Below, in pieces: positions 17,122-25,321 of a DNA stretch of 64,000 nucleotides. Within the stretch, counting starts at the first letter, position 1; the number at the start of each line of letters is the position of its first letter. The translations under genes and the position numbers were made by a program. Below the pieces are notes generated by a model. It saw only the letters and a list, made by a program, of their open reading frames with translations. It searched no databases and had not been told where the DNA came from. This DNA is from Amycolatopsis rubida (GTDB taxonomy: Bacteria > Actinomycetota > Actinomycetes > Mycobacteriales > Pseudonocardiaceae): assembly GCF_900115345.1 (NCBI RefSeq), contig NZ_FOWC01000011.1:124001-188000 (forward strand). The letters are read 5' to 3'.

Positions 17122-17801
17122 ACCGCCCCGATCTGGTAGCCGAGGCCGTGCACGGTCTTCACTACGCCCCGGCCCAGCTTCCGCCGCAGGTAGTAAACAT
17201 AGGTGTCCACAATGGACTCCGCGGCGGATTCGGTGAACACTCCCGCGCGCAGCGACGCGCGCGGGTGGATCGCTTTGGGCCGCTGGGCGAGCGTGCGCAA
17301 CAGCTCGAACTCGCGACCGGACAGCGTCACCCGCTCGCCACGCGGCAGTACGACCTCGTGCCGCTGGAGGTCGAGCGCCGCCGCGCCGAGCGGGAGGGAT
17401 TCGGCGTGTTCCTCGTCGCGGCGGCACAACGCACGCACCCGGGCGAGCAGTTCGTCGGTCTCGAACGGTTTCACCAGGTAGTCGTCGGCCCCGGTGTCGA
17501 GGCCGTGCACCCGGTCGGCCAGCTCGCCCAGCGCGGACAGCACCAGCACCCGTGCGGGCACCGCCCGGCGGCGCAGCTGGGCCAGCACCGACAGGCCGTC
17601 GACCACCGGCAGCCGCCGGTCGAGAATCACCACCGCGTGCCTTCCGGTGAGCCCGAGGTGCAGGCCGCGCTGTCCGTCGTGGGCCACTTCGGTCTCGTAA
17701 CCTTCTCCGGCGAGCAATTCGACGAGCATCCCGGCGAGGTCGCGATCGTCCTCGACCAGGAGCACCCGGGAAGCCGCCGGGGTCTCTGCCTCATCGTGCA
17801 C
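17118..17801 (-). CDS. OmpR-family response regulator
   Basis: 227 residues. Receiver domain with acidic pair EDDRD, phospho-acceptor aspartate in VVILDRRLPVVDG, and lysine in YLVKPFETDELLARVRAL; winged-helix output domain from about 130 with ERVTLSGREFELLRTLAQRP and IVDTYVYYLRRKLGRGVVKTVHGLGYQ. GTG 17801 gives MHDEAETPAASRVLLVEDD. It lies 56 bases downstream of the antiporter stop in the same direction and overlaps the kinase start. Likely targets include the promoter before 23016. Confidence 0.88.
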   Translation of the reverse strand: MHDEAETPAASRVLLVEDDRDLAGMLVELLAGEGYETEVAHDGQRGLHLGLTGRHAVVILDRRLPVVDGLSVLAQLRRRAVPARVLVLSALGELADRVHGLDTGADDYLVKPFETDELLARVRALCRRDEEHAESLPLGAAALDLQRHEVVLPRGERVTLSGREFELLRTLAQRPKAIHPRASLRAGVFTESAAESIVDTYVYYLRRKLGRGVVKTVHGLGYQIGAV

Positions 17802-17857
17802 AGGTCCATACTCGCAGTGATCCGGCCATCCGACCCTCGACTTTCGTAGGCAATCGC

Positions 17858-19129
17858 TCAGCTTCGCCCGCTCAGGAGAAATTCGGGCATTTCCCCGTCC
17901 GCGTACCGGCGGGCGTCGCGTTTGTCCAGCCAGCCGAGCAGCGGCGAGGTCATGATCGTGGTGACGAGCGCGACGAGCACCAGCACGGTGAACAGCGCGG
18001 GCGAGACGATTCCGGCGGACAGCCCGACGTTCAATGCCACCAATTGCATCAGCCCGCGCGCGTTCACCAGCACGCCGATCCGCAGCGCGACCGGTTGCGG
18101 TTCGCCGGTCATCCGTGCCGCGCCCCACGAGGCGCCGAGTTTGCCGGCCACCGCGACCGCGATGCAGACCAGCGCGAACAGCAGCAGTTTCGGGTCGGCG
18201 AGCAGCGCGAATCGCGTGTTGAGGCCGGAATAGGTGAAGAACAGCGGCAGGAACACGACCCGGCCGACCGGCATGATCCGCGCGAGCACCGCGTCGGCCG
18301 CCTCGCCGCGCGGGAACACCAGCCCGAGCATGAACGCGCCGAACACCGCGTACAGGCCGATGACGTCGGTGAACCACGCGGCGCCGAACAGGAACATGAC
18401 GGTCACGAGCATCCGCTGGTCCACCGACCCGCGCGGGTTGTCCATCACCTTCGCCACGATCCGGCGGACCACCAGCCACACCAGGAGCACGAACAGCACT
18501 CCGCCGCCGATGGCCGTCGCTATCGGACCGGCCGTGCCGGCGTGCATGCCGAGCACGACGGCCAGCAGGATCCAGGCGAGGACGTCGTCGAGAGCGCCGC
18601 AGGCCAGCGCGAGGGAACCGAACCTCGTGCTGCCCAGGCCGCGCTCGGTGATGATCCGGGCCATCATCGGGAACGCCGTGATCGCGAGCGCCACCGCGAC
18701 GAACGCCGCCGAAACCACCGGCGACACCCCGGGTTTCAGGATTCCGGCCCAGTTCGCGCCGAGCACGCTCACCCCCACGCCGAGCGCGAGCGGCACGGCG
18801 GTGCCCGCGGCGGACACCGCCGCGACGGTTTTCCGCCCTTCCTTCAGCGCGCTCAGCCGGAACTCGTAGCCCGCGCCGAACATGTAGATGACCAGCCCGA
18901 TCTGGCCGCCGAGGTACAGCAGCGTCCGCACCGAATCCGGGAACAGCCATTCCTGCACGCCCGGTGCCACGAGCCCGAGCAACGACGGGCCCAGCAGCAC
19001 GCCGGTGATCATTTCGCCGACCACCGGCGGCTGCCCGAGGCGCACGGCGAGCGCGTTCACCGCCCGGCAGGCCGCCAGGATCACCACGGCCGCCAGGAAA
19101 AACGCGGGTGCGGCTGCTACGGCGCTCAT
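17858..19129 (-). CDS. CPA2-type cation:proton antiporter
   Basis: 423 residues with about 12 membrane helices, beginning MSAVAAAPAFFLAAVVILAACRAV. The family signature region RLGQPPVVGEMITGVLLGPSLLG and the ALALACGALDDVLAW-type segment (LALACGALDDVLAWILLAV, carrying the ion-site DD pair) are visible, and GLMQLVALNVGLSAGIVSPALFTVLVLVALVTTIMTSPLL closes the transport domain. No regulatory RCK domain follows. The family exchanges Na+ or K+ for protons at the membrane. Its ATG overlaps the P450 stop (ATGA) and has an AGGAGGAACC site, so it belongs to the same operon, where it may set local ion or pH conditions or export a charged product. Confidence 0.85.
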   Translation of the reverse strand: MSAVAAAPAFFLAAVVILAACRAVNALAVRLGQPPVVGEMITGVLLGPSLLGLVAPGVQEWLFPDSVRTLLYLGGQIGLVIYMFGAGYEFRLSALKEGRKTVAAVSAAGTAVPLALGVGVSVLGANWAGILKPGVSPVVSAAFVAVALAITAFPMMARIITERGLGSTRFGSLALACGALDDVLAWILLAVVLGMHAGTAGPIATAIGGGVLFVLLVWLVVRRIVAKVMDNPRGSVDQRMLVTVMFLFGAAWFTDVIGLYAVFGAFMLGLVFPRGEAADAVLARIMPVGRVVFLPLFFTYSGLNTRFALLADPKLLLFALVCIAVAVAGKLGASWGAARMTGEPQPVALRIGVLVNARGLMQLVALNVGLSAGIVSPALFTVLVLVALVTTIMTSPLLGWLDKRDARRYADGEMPEFLLSGRS

Positions 19130-20448
19130 CGGGTTCCTCCTTGGAAGTGTGTGGTACACAACCGGAGCCGGCGCGCGTCGAGCACCATGTAGGTGCCGAA
19201 CACCAACTGCGCGAGGCTGCGCCACACGTCTTCCCAGCGATCGCGCACCGCCAAATAGGCCAGCACCGTCCGCGGGTTTCTCCGCGATCCGCGCGAGGCG
19301 AGAAAAACCGGCCCGCGATTGGGAATCGACCGGGTGTGCGCGGCGCTCGTGGCAAGGGTGAACCGGCGCAGGAACTCCCTGGTGACCACCCGCATGGTCA
19401 CCGGGGCGAGGCCGCGCGCGGGGCACGACCGGTTCTGCGCGACGCCGAAGGGCAGGAAATTTCTCTGCTGGTGCGCGGGGCAGCCGACCCAGCGCTCCGG
19501 GTCGAACTCGTCGGCACGGTCGACCCCGGCGTGGTGGAATTCCGGGTAGCTGAACAGCAGCACGGTGCCGGCGTCGATGGTCCGGCCGGCCAGTTCGATG
19601 TCGCCGGTGGTGATGCGGTGCGCGATGCCGAACAGCGGGTACGTACGGAGGCATTCGTCCAGCACGCGGTCGAAATACTCGTCGTCGTCCGGGTTTTCCG
19701 CGAGCCGCTGCTGCACCTGCGGATGTTCGGCGAGCACCATCAGCAGGTGCGCCATCGCCTCGGACATCTGCACGACCGCGGTGTTGAAGAACGTCCCTTG
19801 CAGGTAGAACGCCTGCTCCTCGCGGGTGAGCCGGGACGGCAGCGGATGCGGTACGTCGTCGAGCCTGCGCCGCAGGTACGCGGTGAGCCGGGCGCGACGG
19901 CGCATGTTGCGCGGGCGCACGCACTTCAGCGCGGACACGACGTCGTCGGCATGCCCGACGATCAGGTCCCGCGCTTCCGGCGGACACGGTTCGCCGAAGA
20001 CCAGCTCGTAGTACAGCTCGGCCCAGACCGGCATCATCTCGTCGCGCAACCGGATCAACCGTCCCGGCCCGGTCTCGATCCGGTCGAGCACGCGCGCGGC
20101 GACCCGTTCGGTCAGCGCCTGCGACTCCGCCTTGGACTTGACCAGGATGTTGCGGGTGGTCTTGGCGACCTCGTCGTAGCGCGGACCCGGCTCCAGATGT
20201 TCCTGGTGCACCTGCGGTCCGGGCGCGAGCCAGTACCAGAACAGGTCGGACAGCGCGGCGCCCTCGCTGCGTCCGTCGGCCGCCGGATCGGCGTACACCC
20301 GGCGGAAGTCCTCGACCGGGACCGGGTAGCCCTCGTCCCCGTTGACCAGCGCGAAAATCCGGTTCCGCAGCGCGACCACCCGGCCGGGCAGCCATTTCGG
20401 CGAGGTCGCGATCAGCCCGGCCGCCCCGGCGAGCACGAGCCGCTTCAT
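19126..20448 (-). CDS. unusual cytochrome P450
   Basis: 440 residues. The heme loop FLPFGVAQNRSCPARGLA carries the thiolate cysteine and the K-helix ExxR is DECLRTYPLFG. The I-helix segment LQGTFFNTAVVQMSEAMAHLL lacks the usual A/G-G-x-D/E-T acid-alcohol pair needed for oxygen activation in most P450s. A tail of about 50 residues follows the heme helix. Oxidative tailoring is likely, but the chemistry may be peroxygenase-like or isomerising. The gene overlaps its neighbours on both sides by ATGA junctions, tying it to the alpha-hydroxyacid oxidase and the antiporter. No ferredoxin gene lies in the operon. Confidence 0.82.
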   Translation of the reverse strand: MKRLVLAGAAGLIATSPKWLPGRVVALRNRIFALVNGDEGYPVPVEDFRRVYADPAADGRSEGAALSDLFWYWLAPGPQVHQEHLEPGPRYDEVAKTTRNILVKSKAESQALTERVAARVLDRIETGPGRLIRLRDEMMPVWAELYYELVFGEPCPPEARDLIVGHADDVVSALKCVRPRNMRRRARLTAYLRRRLDDVPHPLPSRLTREEQAFYLQGTFFNTAVVQMSEAMAHLLMVLAEHPQVQQRLAENPDDDEYFDRVLDECLRTYPLFGIAHRITTGDIELAGRTIDAGTVLLFSYPEFHHAGVDRADEFDPERWVGCPAHQQRNFLPFGVAQNRSCPARGLAPVTMRVVTREFLRRFTLATSAAHTRSIPNRGPVFLASRGSRRNPRTVLAYLAVRDRWEDVWRSLAQLVFGTYMVLDARRLRLCTTHFQGGTR

Positions 20449-21470
20449 CGGACCAGGTCCGCGGTCAGCTCGCCGGGCGTGCGCGCCCCGCACAGCCCGA
20501 GTGCGGTGTCCGTTTCCTCGCGCAGCCGTTCCAGCACTTCGGCGACTCCTTCCTGTCCCGCCGCGGCGAGCCCCCACAGCACCGGCCTGCCGACGCCGAC
20601 CGCGTCCGCGCCGAGAGCGAGGGCCTTGACCACGTCCGCGCCGCTCCGCACGCCGCCATCGAGAATCAGCGGCACCTGACCATCCACAACGGACACTATT
20701 TCGGGAAGCGCGGCCAGGCTCGAAATCGCGCCGTCGAGTTGCCGGCCGCCGTGGTTGGACACCACGAGCCCGTCGATTCCGGCCGCCACCGCGCGCCGAG
20801 CGTCCTCCGGATGCACCACACCCTTGAGCAGCATCGGCATTTTCGTGGTTTTGCGCAGCCAGTCCAGGTCTTCCCAGGTCAGGTCGACGGGCATCTCGAT
20901 GTCGCGTACCCGGCCGGTGGCGTCACGCATGTTCTCCGCGGCCAGCCCGGGAGGGAGATCGTGAAAGGCATTGCGGTGGTCGCGTTCCCGCCGCCCGTGC
21001 ACCGCGGAGTCGACCGTCACCACCAGCGCTCGCGCACCCGCGTTCGCCGCCCGGCTGATGACCGATTCGGTGAACTCCCGGTCTGACTGCACATACAGCT
21101 GGAACCAGAACACGTCGGCGACCTTGGCGACGTCCTCGACCGCCGTCGTCGAGGCCATGCTGCACACGAAGACGGTTCCCGCCTCGGCGCTCGCTCGCGC
21201 GGTCGCGAGTTCTCCGTCCGAATGCGCGAGCCGGTGGAATGCCGTCGGGCACACCAGAACCGGCATCGACATCGACACCCCGGCGATTTCCGCCGTCAGG
21301 TCGCGTTTGCCGACTCCGCGCAGTGCGCGTGGCACGAGCACCCGGCGGCGGAATTCTTCTTCGTTGGCGCGCAAGGTGGCTTCCTCGCCCGCTCCGCCCG
21401 CGTAATAGTCGTAGTGCGCTGGTTCCATCCGTTCCCGCGCGATGGCTTCCAGCTCGGCGATCGTGCGCAT
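20445..21470 (-). CDS. FMN-dependent alpha-hydroxyacid oxidase/dehydrogenase
   Basis: 341 residues, the usual length of the lactate/glycolate oxidase family. Visible: N-terminal HYDYYAGGAGEEATLRANEEEF, the substrate/FMN block PVLVCPTAFHRLAHSDGELATA, QLYV, catalytic SNHGGRQLDG with the base histidine and binding arginine, and FMN-phosphate site ILDGGVRSGADVVKALALGADAVGVGRP. It oxidises an alpha-hydroxyacid to the alpha-ketoacid, passing electrons to oxygen or another acceptor. It starts one base after the flavoprotein monooxygenase stop and its stop overlaps the P450 start. Relatives act in mandelate metabolism, hydroxyphenylglycine biosynthesis and mycofactocin maturation; which fits here is unknown. 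Confidence 0.87.
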   Translation of the reverse strand: MRTIAELEAIARERMEPAHYDYYAGGAGEEATLRANEEEFRRRVLVPRALRGVGKRDLTAEIAGVSMSMPVLVCPTAFHRLAHSDGELATARASAEAGTVFVCSMASTTAVEDVAKVADVFWFQLYVQSDREFTESVISRAANAGARALVVTVDSAVHGRRERDHRNAFHDLPPGLAAENMRDATGRVRDIEMPVDLTWEDLDWLRKTTKMPMLLKGVVHPEDARRAVAAGIDGLVVSNHGGRQLDGAISSLAALPEIVSVVDGQVPLILDGGVRSGADVVKALALGADAVGVGRPVLWGLAAAGQEGVAEVLERLREETDTALGLCGARTPGELTADLVR

Positions 21471-21471
21471 G

Positions 21472-23016
21472 TCAGAGCTGCTTGGTGAAGAAGGCGGTCA
21501 ACGCGTCCACGTGCACCGGACGGTTCCACTCGTTTTCGAGATTCTCCGTCACGTGGTGCGTCGCGACCAATTCCCCGCCCTGGTAATGCCGGACAATCGG
21601 GTGCAGGTAATGCCCCTCGCCGGAATCGTTCGCGACGTCCTGGCTCGCTCGGGTGACGGTGAAGTCGAACGGGTCGATCTTGTCGTGGTCCGGCCCGTAG
21701 TCGAGGGTGATCACGAACGCGTTGGCACTCTCGCCCAGCGGGGTGTCCTTGAACCGGCCGACCGGGACTTCCTGGTAGTAGCGGGCCTGGTCGCCGTCGA
21801 CCACGAGGACGTCGGCGAGGAAGCCGAATTGCTGGTACAGCGCGGAAGTACGGTTGATCCGGCGGATGACGGCGTCGACCATTTCGCTGGTTTTGCTGGC
21901 CACCACCGTGTTCGGCCATTCGGTGTCGTGGTAACGCTCGTCGAGCACCTTGGACAGCGCGCGCACGCCGTAGCGATAGCCGTGGATGAACGCACTGGTG
22001 GACTTCTTGAAATCACGGACCTGAGTGATCGTCCCGGCGAAGTAGAGTCCAGCCACGTTCACCGATTCCCACGAGGACGTTTGCGCCGGGAACCGGTTGT
22101 TGATCGTCATCTCCGGACGGCAGTCCTCGTCGAACATCGAGGCGTCGAACCGGAATCCGGTGGCCGCGATGACCCGGTCGTAGCGGATCTCCTTGAGGAG
22201 TTCGTTGGCGCGGGCGAAGGCGAACTTGACGTGGTATCCGTCGTCAGCCTTGGTGATCTCGCGGACGTCACCGTCGAGAACCGCGTGCTGCAGTTTCAGC
22301 TGGTACATGTCGAGCACGCCAGCGTTGTACGCGCGGAGATGTCCGACGAAGTGCGTCCGCCAGGCGAGCTTTACCGGCCGCGGACCCGCGACGTGCAGCA
22401 CCGCGGCGTAGGCGTTGATGCTGTCCGCGGTCTCGAATGCGGAGTTCCCCTTTCCCAGCACGAGAACGCGCTGGTTGATGAACTGCTCCGGCTCGGTGTC
22501 GTAATCGGCGTACTGGTCGACCAGTTCCATGCCCGGCACGTCCGGGACATACGGTTTGGTCACGCCGGTCGCCATGATCAGCCGGCGCGCACTGAACGTT
22601 TCCCCGTCCGCGGCGGTGACCGTGAAGACATCGTCCACGCGCGAAATTCGCGTAACCTCGGTGTCGTACCGGATTTTGAGTTCGTGTTTCGCCGCGTAAT
22701 CGGCGGCGTAGCGCAGGAACGCTTCCGCAGGCGGAAACATCTCGGCGCTGTAGTCGGTGAAGACGAGCGGGTCGGGCCCGTCGTCGAGCAGCGAGTTCCA
22801 GTCGACCCGGAGGTTCAGCTCGGGGTCGGTCCATCCGGTGTACTTCTTGTTGACCGAGATGAGCGTGCGGTGCCGGGGAAAACGCGTGAAGAACGCCGCG
22901 GGCACGGACCCGCGCTCCAGGACCAGGTAGCTGCGCCCGGCCCCGCCCAGCTGCCGCCCGAGCTGCAATCCCGCCGGCCCGGCTCCGACCACCAGGTAGT
23001 CCAGCACGTCCGCCAT
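21472..23016 (-). CDS. flavin-containing monooxygenase-like FAD/NAD(P)H enzyme
   Basis: 514 residues. The FAD Rossmann motif YLVVGAGPAGLQLGRQL opens the protein; a second Rossmann motif VLVLGKGNSAFETADSI (NADPH) lies near 180 and an ATGF motif (VIAATGFRFD) follows. The architecture resembles class B flavin monooxygenases and FOXRED2-like oxidoreductases, with an extra C-terminal domain of about 120 residues (from RYHDTEWPNTVV). It may N- or S-oxygenate a substrate or perform a Baeyer-Villiger type step. It is the first gene of the coupled run ending at 15940; 126 bases and a large palindrome separate it from the next gene upstream. Confidence 0.83.
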   Translation of the reverse strand: MADVLDYLVVGAGPAGLQLGRQLGGAGRSYLVLERGSVPAAFFTRFPRHRTLISVNKKYTGWTDPELNLRVDWNSLLDDGPDPLVFTDYSAEMFPPAEAFLRYAADYAAKHELKIRYDTEVTRISRVDDVFTVTAADGETFSARRLIMATGVTKPYVPDVPGMELVDQYADYDTEPEQFINQRVLVLGKGNSAFETADSINAYAAVLHVAGPRPVKLAWRTHFVGHLRAYNAGVLDMYQLKLQHAVLDGDVREITKADDGYHVKFAFARANELLKEIRYDRVIAATGFRFDASMFDEDCRPEMTINNRFPAQTSSWESVNVAGLYFAGTITQVRDFKKSTSAFIHGYRYGVRALSKVLDERYHDTEWPNTVVASKTSEMVDAVIRRINRTSALYQQFGFLADVLVVDGDQARYYQEVPVGRFKDTPLGESANAFVITLDYGPDHDKIDPFDFTVTRASQDVANDSGEGHYLHPIVRHYQGGELVATHHVTENLENEWNRPVHVDALTAFFTKQL

Positions 23017-23142
23017 GACACCGACCTCCCGCGTCGCCTTGATCTGACGGCGATCAGAGTGGTCGGAAGATCTCAGAAATCCCTCAGAACGTACCCGGTC
23101 TTCGGGACAGCCGGGCCGCGTGGCTCTCCCCGCTCCCGCCGG

Positions 23143-23199
23143 CGTACGTGAGGGGAACCGTGAGGGAATCTGATTCCCTCACGGTTCCCCTCACGTACG
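23143..23199. terminator. 27-bp perfect palindrome of the CGTGAGGGG type
   Basis: Arms 23143-23169 and 23173-23199 are perfectly complementary over 27 bases with a three-base loop. The arms contain GTGAGGGGAACCGTGAGGG. It lies between the aldo-keto reductase stop and the promoter of the flavoprotein operon, both on the minus strand. There is no T-run. It may end transcription from the reductase gene or be a mobile palindromic unit; a related, decayed copy lies at 26007-26055. Confidence 0.7.
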
Positions 23200-23256
23200 T
23201 GCACCCGGCCGGGCCGCGCCCATCGGGCAGGGGCAGCTTCGCCACTGATGCGGCCG

Positions 23257-24237
23257 CTACTTGCCGGTGACGCGCGCGAGCGCCTCCGGGTACCGCTCGC
23301 CGGCGACCGCCTCGGCCGGAGCGGCCTTCTCGATCGCCGCGAGGTCGTCTTCGGACAGTTCGAGTTCGGCCGCGCCGACATTCTCTTCCAGGTACTTCCG
23401 CCGCTTCGTGCCCGGGATCGGCACGACGTCGGGCCCCTTGGCCTGCACCCAGGCGAGCGCCAGCTGCCCCGCCGTGACGCCCTTGTCCGCGGCCAGCGCG
23501 CGCAGCGCCTCGACAATCGCCATGTTGCGTGCGAAGTTGTCCTCGGCGAACCGCGGCAGGCCGCGCCGCATGTCGCCCTCGGGCAGCTCCCGCACCGAGG
23601 TGACCGCACCGGTCAGGAACCCGCGCCCCAGCGGCGAGAACGGCACGATTCCGATTCCCAGCTCTCGGCAGGTGCCGAGAATTCCGTCCTCGATGCCACG
23701 CGTCCACAGCGACCATTCGCTCTGCAGCGCGGTGACCGGATGCACCGCGTGCGCCCGCCGGATGGTCTCCGCGCCTGCCTCGGAGATCCCGGCGAAACGG
23801 ATCTTCCCGGCCTGGACCAGCTCGGCGAGCGCGCCCCAGGTCTCCTCGACCGGGACGTTCGGGTCGACCCGGTGCTGGTAGTAGAGGTCGATGTGGTCGA
23901 CCCCGAGCCGCTGCAGCGATTCGTCGCAGCACTGCTTCACGTATGCGGCGTCACCGCGCGCGGTCATGCCCTCGCCGGTGTGCACGATGCCGAACTTCGT
24001 CGCGAGAACCACCTGGTCGCGACGGTCCGCGATCGCCTTTCCGACAAGCTTCTCGTTCTCCCCCGCGCCGTACACGTTGGCCGTGTCGAGCAGGGTCACC
24101 CCCAGTTCCAGCGCCCGGTGCACGGTGGCGACGGACTCGCCGTCGTTGTCGCGCACGCCGTAGGCCGAGCTCATCCCCATGCAGCCGAGCCCCTGCGCCC
24201 CGACCTCCAGTGCGCCGAGCTTCCTCGTACCGATCAC
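23257..24237 (-). CDS. aldo/keto reductase
   Basis: 326 residues. The (alpha/beta)8 family landmarks are complete: GLGCMGMSSAYG, the catalytic-tetrad segment LLDTANVYGAGENEKLVGKAI (Asp, Tyr), lysine in VLATKFG, histidine in IDLYYQHRVDP, and the NADPH site VVPIPGTKRRKYLEENVGA. It reduces carbonyls with NADPH in the cytosol; close relatives are YakC/IolS-type reductases used in aldehyde detoxification. GTG 24237 overlaps the stop of the MerR gene (GTGA), so it is expressed from the MerR-controlled promoter. Confidence 0.9.
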   Translation of the reverse strand: MIGTRKLGALEVGAQGLGCMGMSSAYGVRDNDGESVATVHRALELGVTLLDTANVYGAGENEKLVGKAIADRRDQVVLATKFGIVHTGEGMTARGDAAYVKQCCDESLQRLGVDHIDLYYQHRVDPNVPVEETWGALAELVQAGKIRFAGISEAGAETIRRAHAVHPVTALQSEWSLWTRGIEDGILGTCRELGIGIVPFSPLGRGFLTGAVTSVRELPEGDMRRGLPRFAEDNFARNMAIVEALRALAADKGVTAGQLALAWVQAKGPDVVPIPGTKRRKYLEENVGAAELELSEDDLAAIEKAAPAEAVAGERYPEALARVTGK

Positions 24238-24635
24238 GCGGAAATTCCCTCCATTTCGGGCGCGACGCCGAAGGCATTGCGCTCGATCTGCTCGTAGTTG
24301 GCGATCTTGTAGTCCAAAATGTCGAGACAACCCCGCAGCTCGGCGATCCGGTCGGCGACCGACTGCCGCTGCTCCACGAGGATCGCCTTGCGCCGTCCCG
24401 CGCTGGCCACCCCGTGCCTGCGCAGCGAGGCGTACTCGCGCATACTCTTGATCGGCATCCCGGTGAGCCGCAGCTTCGTGAGGAAGCCGAGCCAGTTCAG
24501 GTCCTCGTCGGAGTAGGCGCGCCGCCCGGCCGAATCGCGCGCGGGCGGTTCGAGAAGCTTGATCCGTTCGTAGTACCGGAGGGTGTCGATCGACAGGCCG
24601 CTACGTCGTGCGGCTTCCGCTATCGAGTAGCTCAT
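24234..24635 (-). CDS. MerR-family regulator of the aldo/keto reductase
   Basis: 133 residues: MSYSIAEAARRSGLSIDTLRYYERIKLLEPPARDSAGRRAYSDEDLNWL is the MerR HTH with wing (1-70), followed by a dimerising coiled coil (RRKAILVEQRQSVADRIAELRGCLDILDYKIANYEQIER). No metal-binding cysteines are present beyond one in the coiled coil, so an organic or redox effector of the YhdM/AdhR type is more likely than a metal. It is autoregulated from the operator at 24643-24673 and coupled to the reductase. Confidence 0.88.
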   Translation of the reverse strand: MSYSIAEAARRSGLSIDTLRYYERIKLLEPPARDSAGRRAYSDEDLNWLGFLTKLRLTGMPIKSMREYASLRRHGVASAGRRKAILVEQRQSVADRIAELRGCLDILDYKIANYEQIERNAFGVAPEMEGISA

Positions 24636-24642
24636 GCGCTCG

Positions 24643-24673
24643 ACAGTACGACCTGGAGTGCGCTCCAGGTCAA
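24643..24673 (-). promoter_or_regulatory. MerR-type promoter with 19-bp spacer and palindromic operator
   Basis: On the minus strand TTGACC (24673-24668) and TACTGT (24648-24643) are separated by 19 bases that contain the palindrome ACCTGGAG-N4-CTCCAGGT (24651-24670). An over-long spacer with the operator inside it is the hallmark of MerR-activated promoters. The downstream gene is the MerR gene itself at 24635. Confidence 0.82.
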
Positions 24674-24704
24674 ATCTTGAACCGGCGGCTATGGTCGCGT
24701 TTTA

Positions 24705-24720
24705 TAACGTTGTTGCGTTA
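24705..24720. promoter_or_regulatory. candidate TetR autoregulatory operator
   Basis: TAACG (24705-24709) and CGTTA (24716-24720) form an inverted repeat with a 6-base centre, ten bases before the TetR start at 24731. Position and AT content suggest it overlaps the promoter. Confidence 0.5.
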
Positions 24721-24730
24721 CGCTGGGTAC

Positions 24731-25321
24731 ATGCCTCGTCCCCGTACGCACGACGAAACCCTCCGGCTGAAGCTCCTGGACCGGGCAGGCGAACTGATCT
24801 CCGCGGACGGCCCCAAAGCCCTGTCGCTGCGCAAACTGGCCGCCGACTCCGGTACCTCGACCACCGCGGTGTACTCGCTGTTCGGCAGCAAACCGAACCT
24901 GGTGAACGCACTGTACGTGGAAGGCTTCCGCCGCTTCGGCACCCGCCTGGCGAGGGTCCCCCGGTCCGGCGACGCAGTAGCCGACCTCGTGCGGCTAGGC
25001 ATCGCGTACCGCGAAAGCGCCCTCGCCGACCCGCACCTGTACGCGATCATGTTCAGCCGCTCCGTGCCGGGTTTCGAACCCAACGCCGAGGCCGACGAGG
25101 TCGCCCAAGCCACCCTCGCCCCGTTGATGGGGGTAGTCCGCGCCGCCGTGTCGTCCGGCCGCTTTCAGGACGTCGCGCCCGAGCTGATCACCGTCAGCCT
25201 GTGGGGTTTCGTGCACGGCCTGGTGTCGCTGGAACTGTCCGGCCGCCTGCCCGACGGCTTCAGCGTTTCCGACGCGTACGAGAAAGCCTTGCACGCCAAC
25301 GCTTCCGGCTGGCTTACCTAG
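24731..25321 (+). CDS. TetR-family transcriptional regulator
   Basis: 196 residues. HTH region KLLDRAGELISADGPKALSLRKLAADSGTSTTAVYSLFGSKPNLVNALYVEGFRRF (about 12-66) and a helical ligand domain ending VSLWGFVHGLVSLELSGRLP, typical of the TetR_C_13/DUF1956-like WHG domain. ATG 24731 follows a short AT-rich leader. It faces away from the MerR gene and is convergent with upp, overlapping it by eight bases. Its targets are not obvious apart from itself. Confidence 0.85.
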   Translation: MPRPRTHDETLRLKLLDRAGELISADGPKALSLRKLAADSGTSTTAVYSLFGSKPNLVNALYVEGFRRFGTRLARVPRSGDAVADLVRLGIAYRESALADPHLYAIMFSRSVPGFEPNAEADEVAQATLAPLMGVVRAAVSSGRFQDVAPELITVSLWGFVHGLVSLELSGRLPDGFSVSDAYEKALHANASGWLT

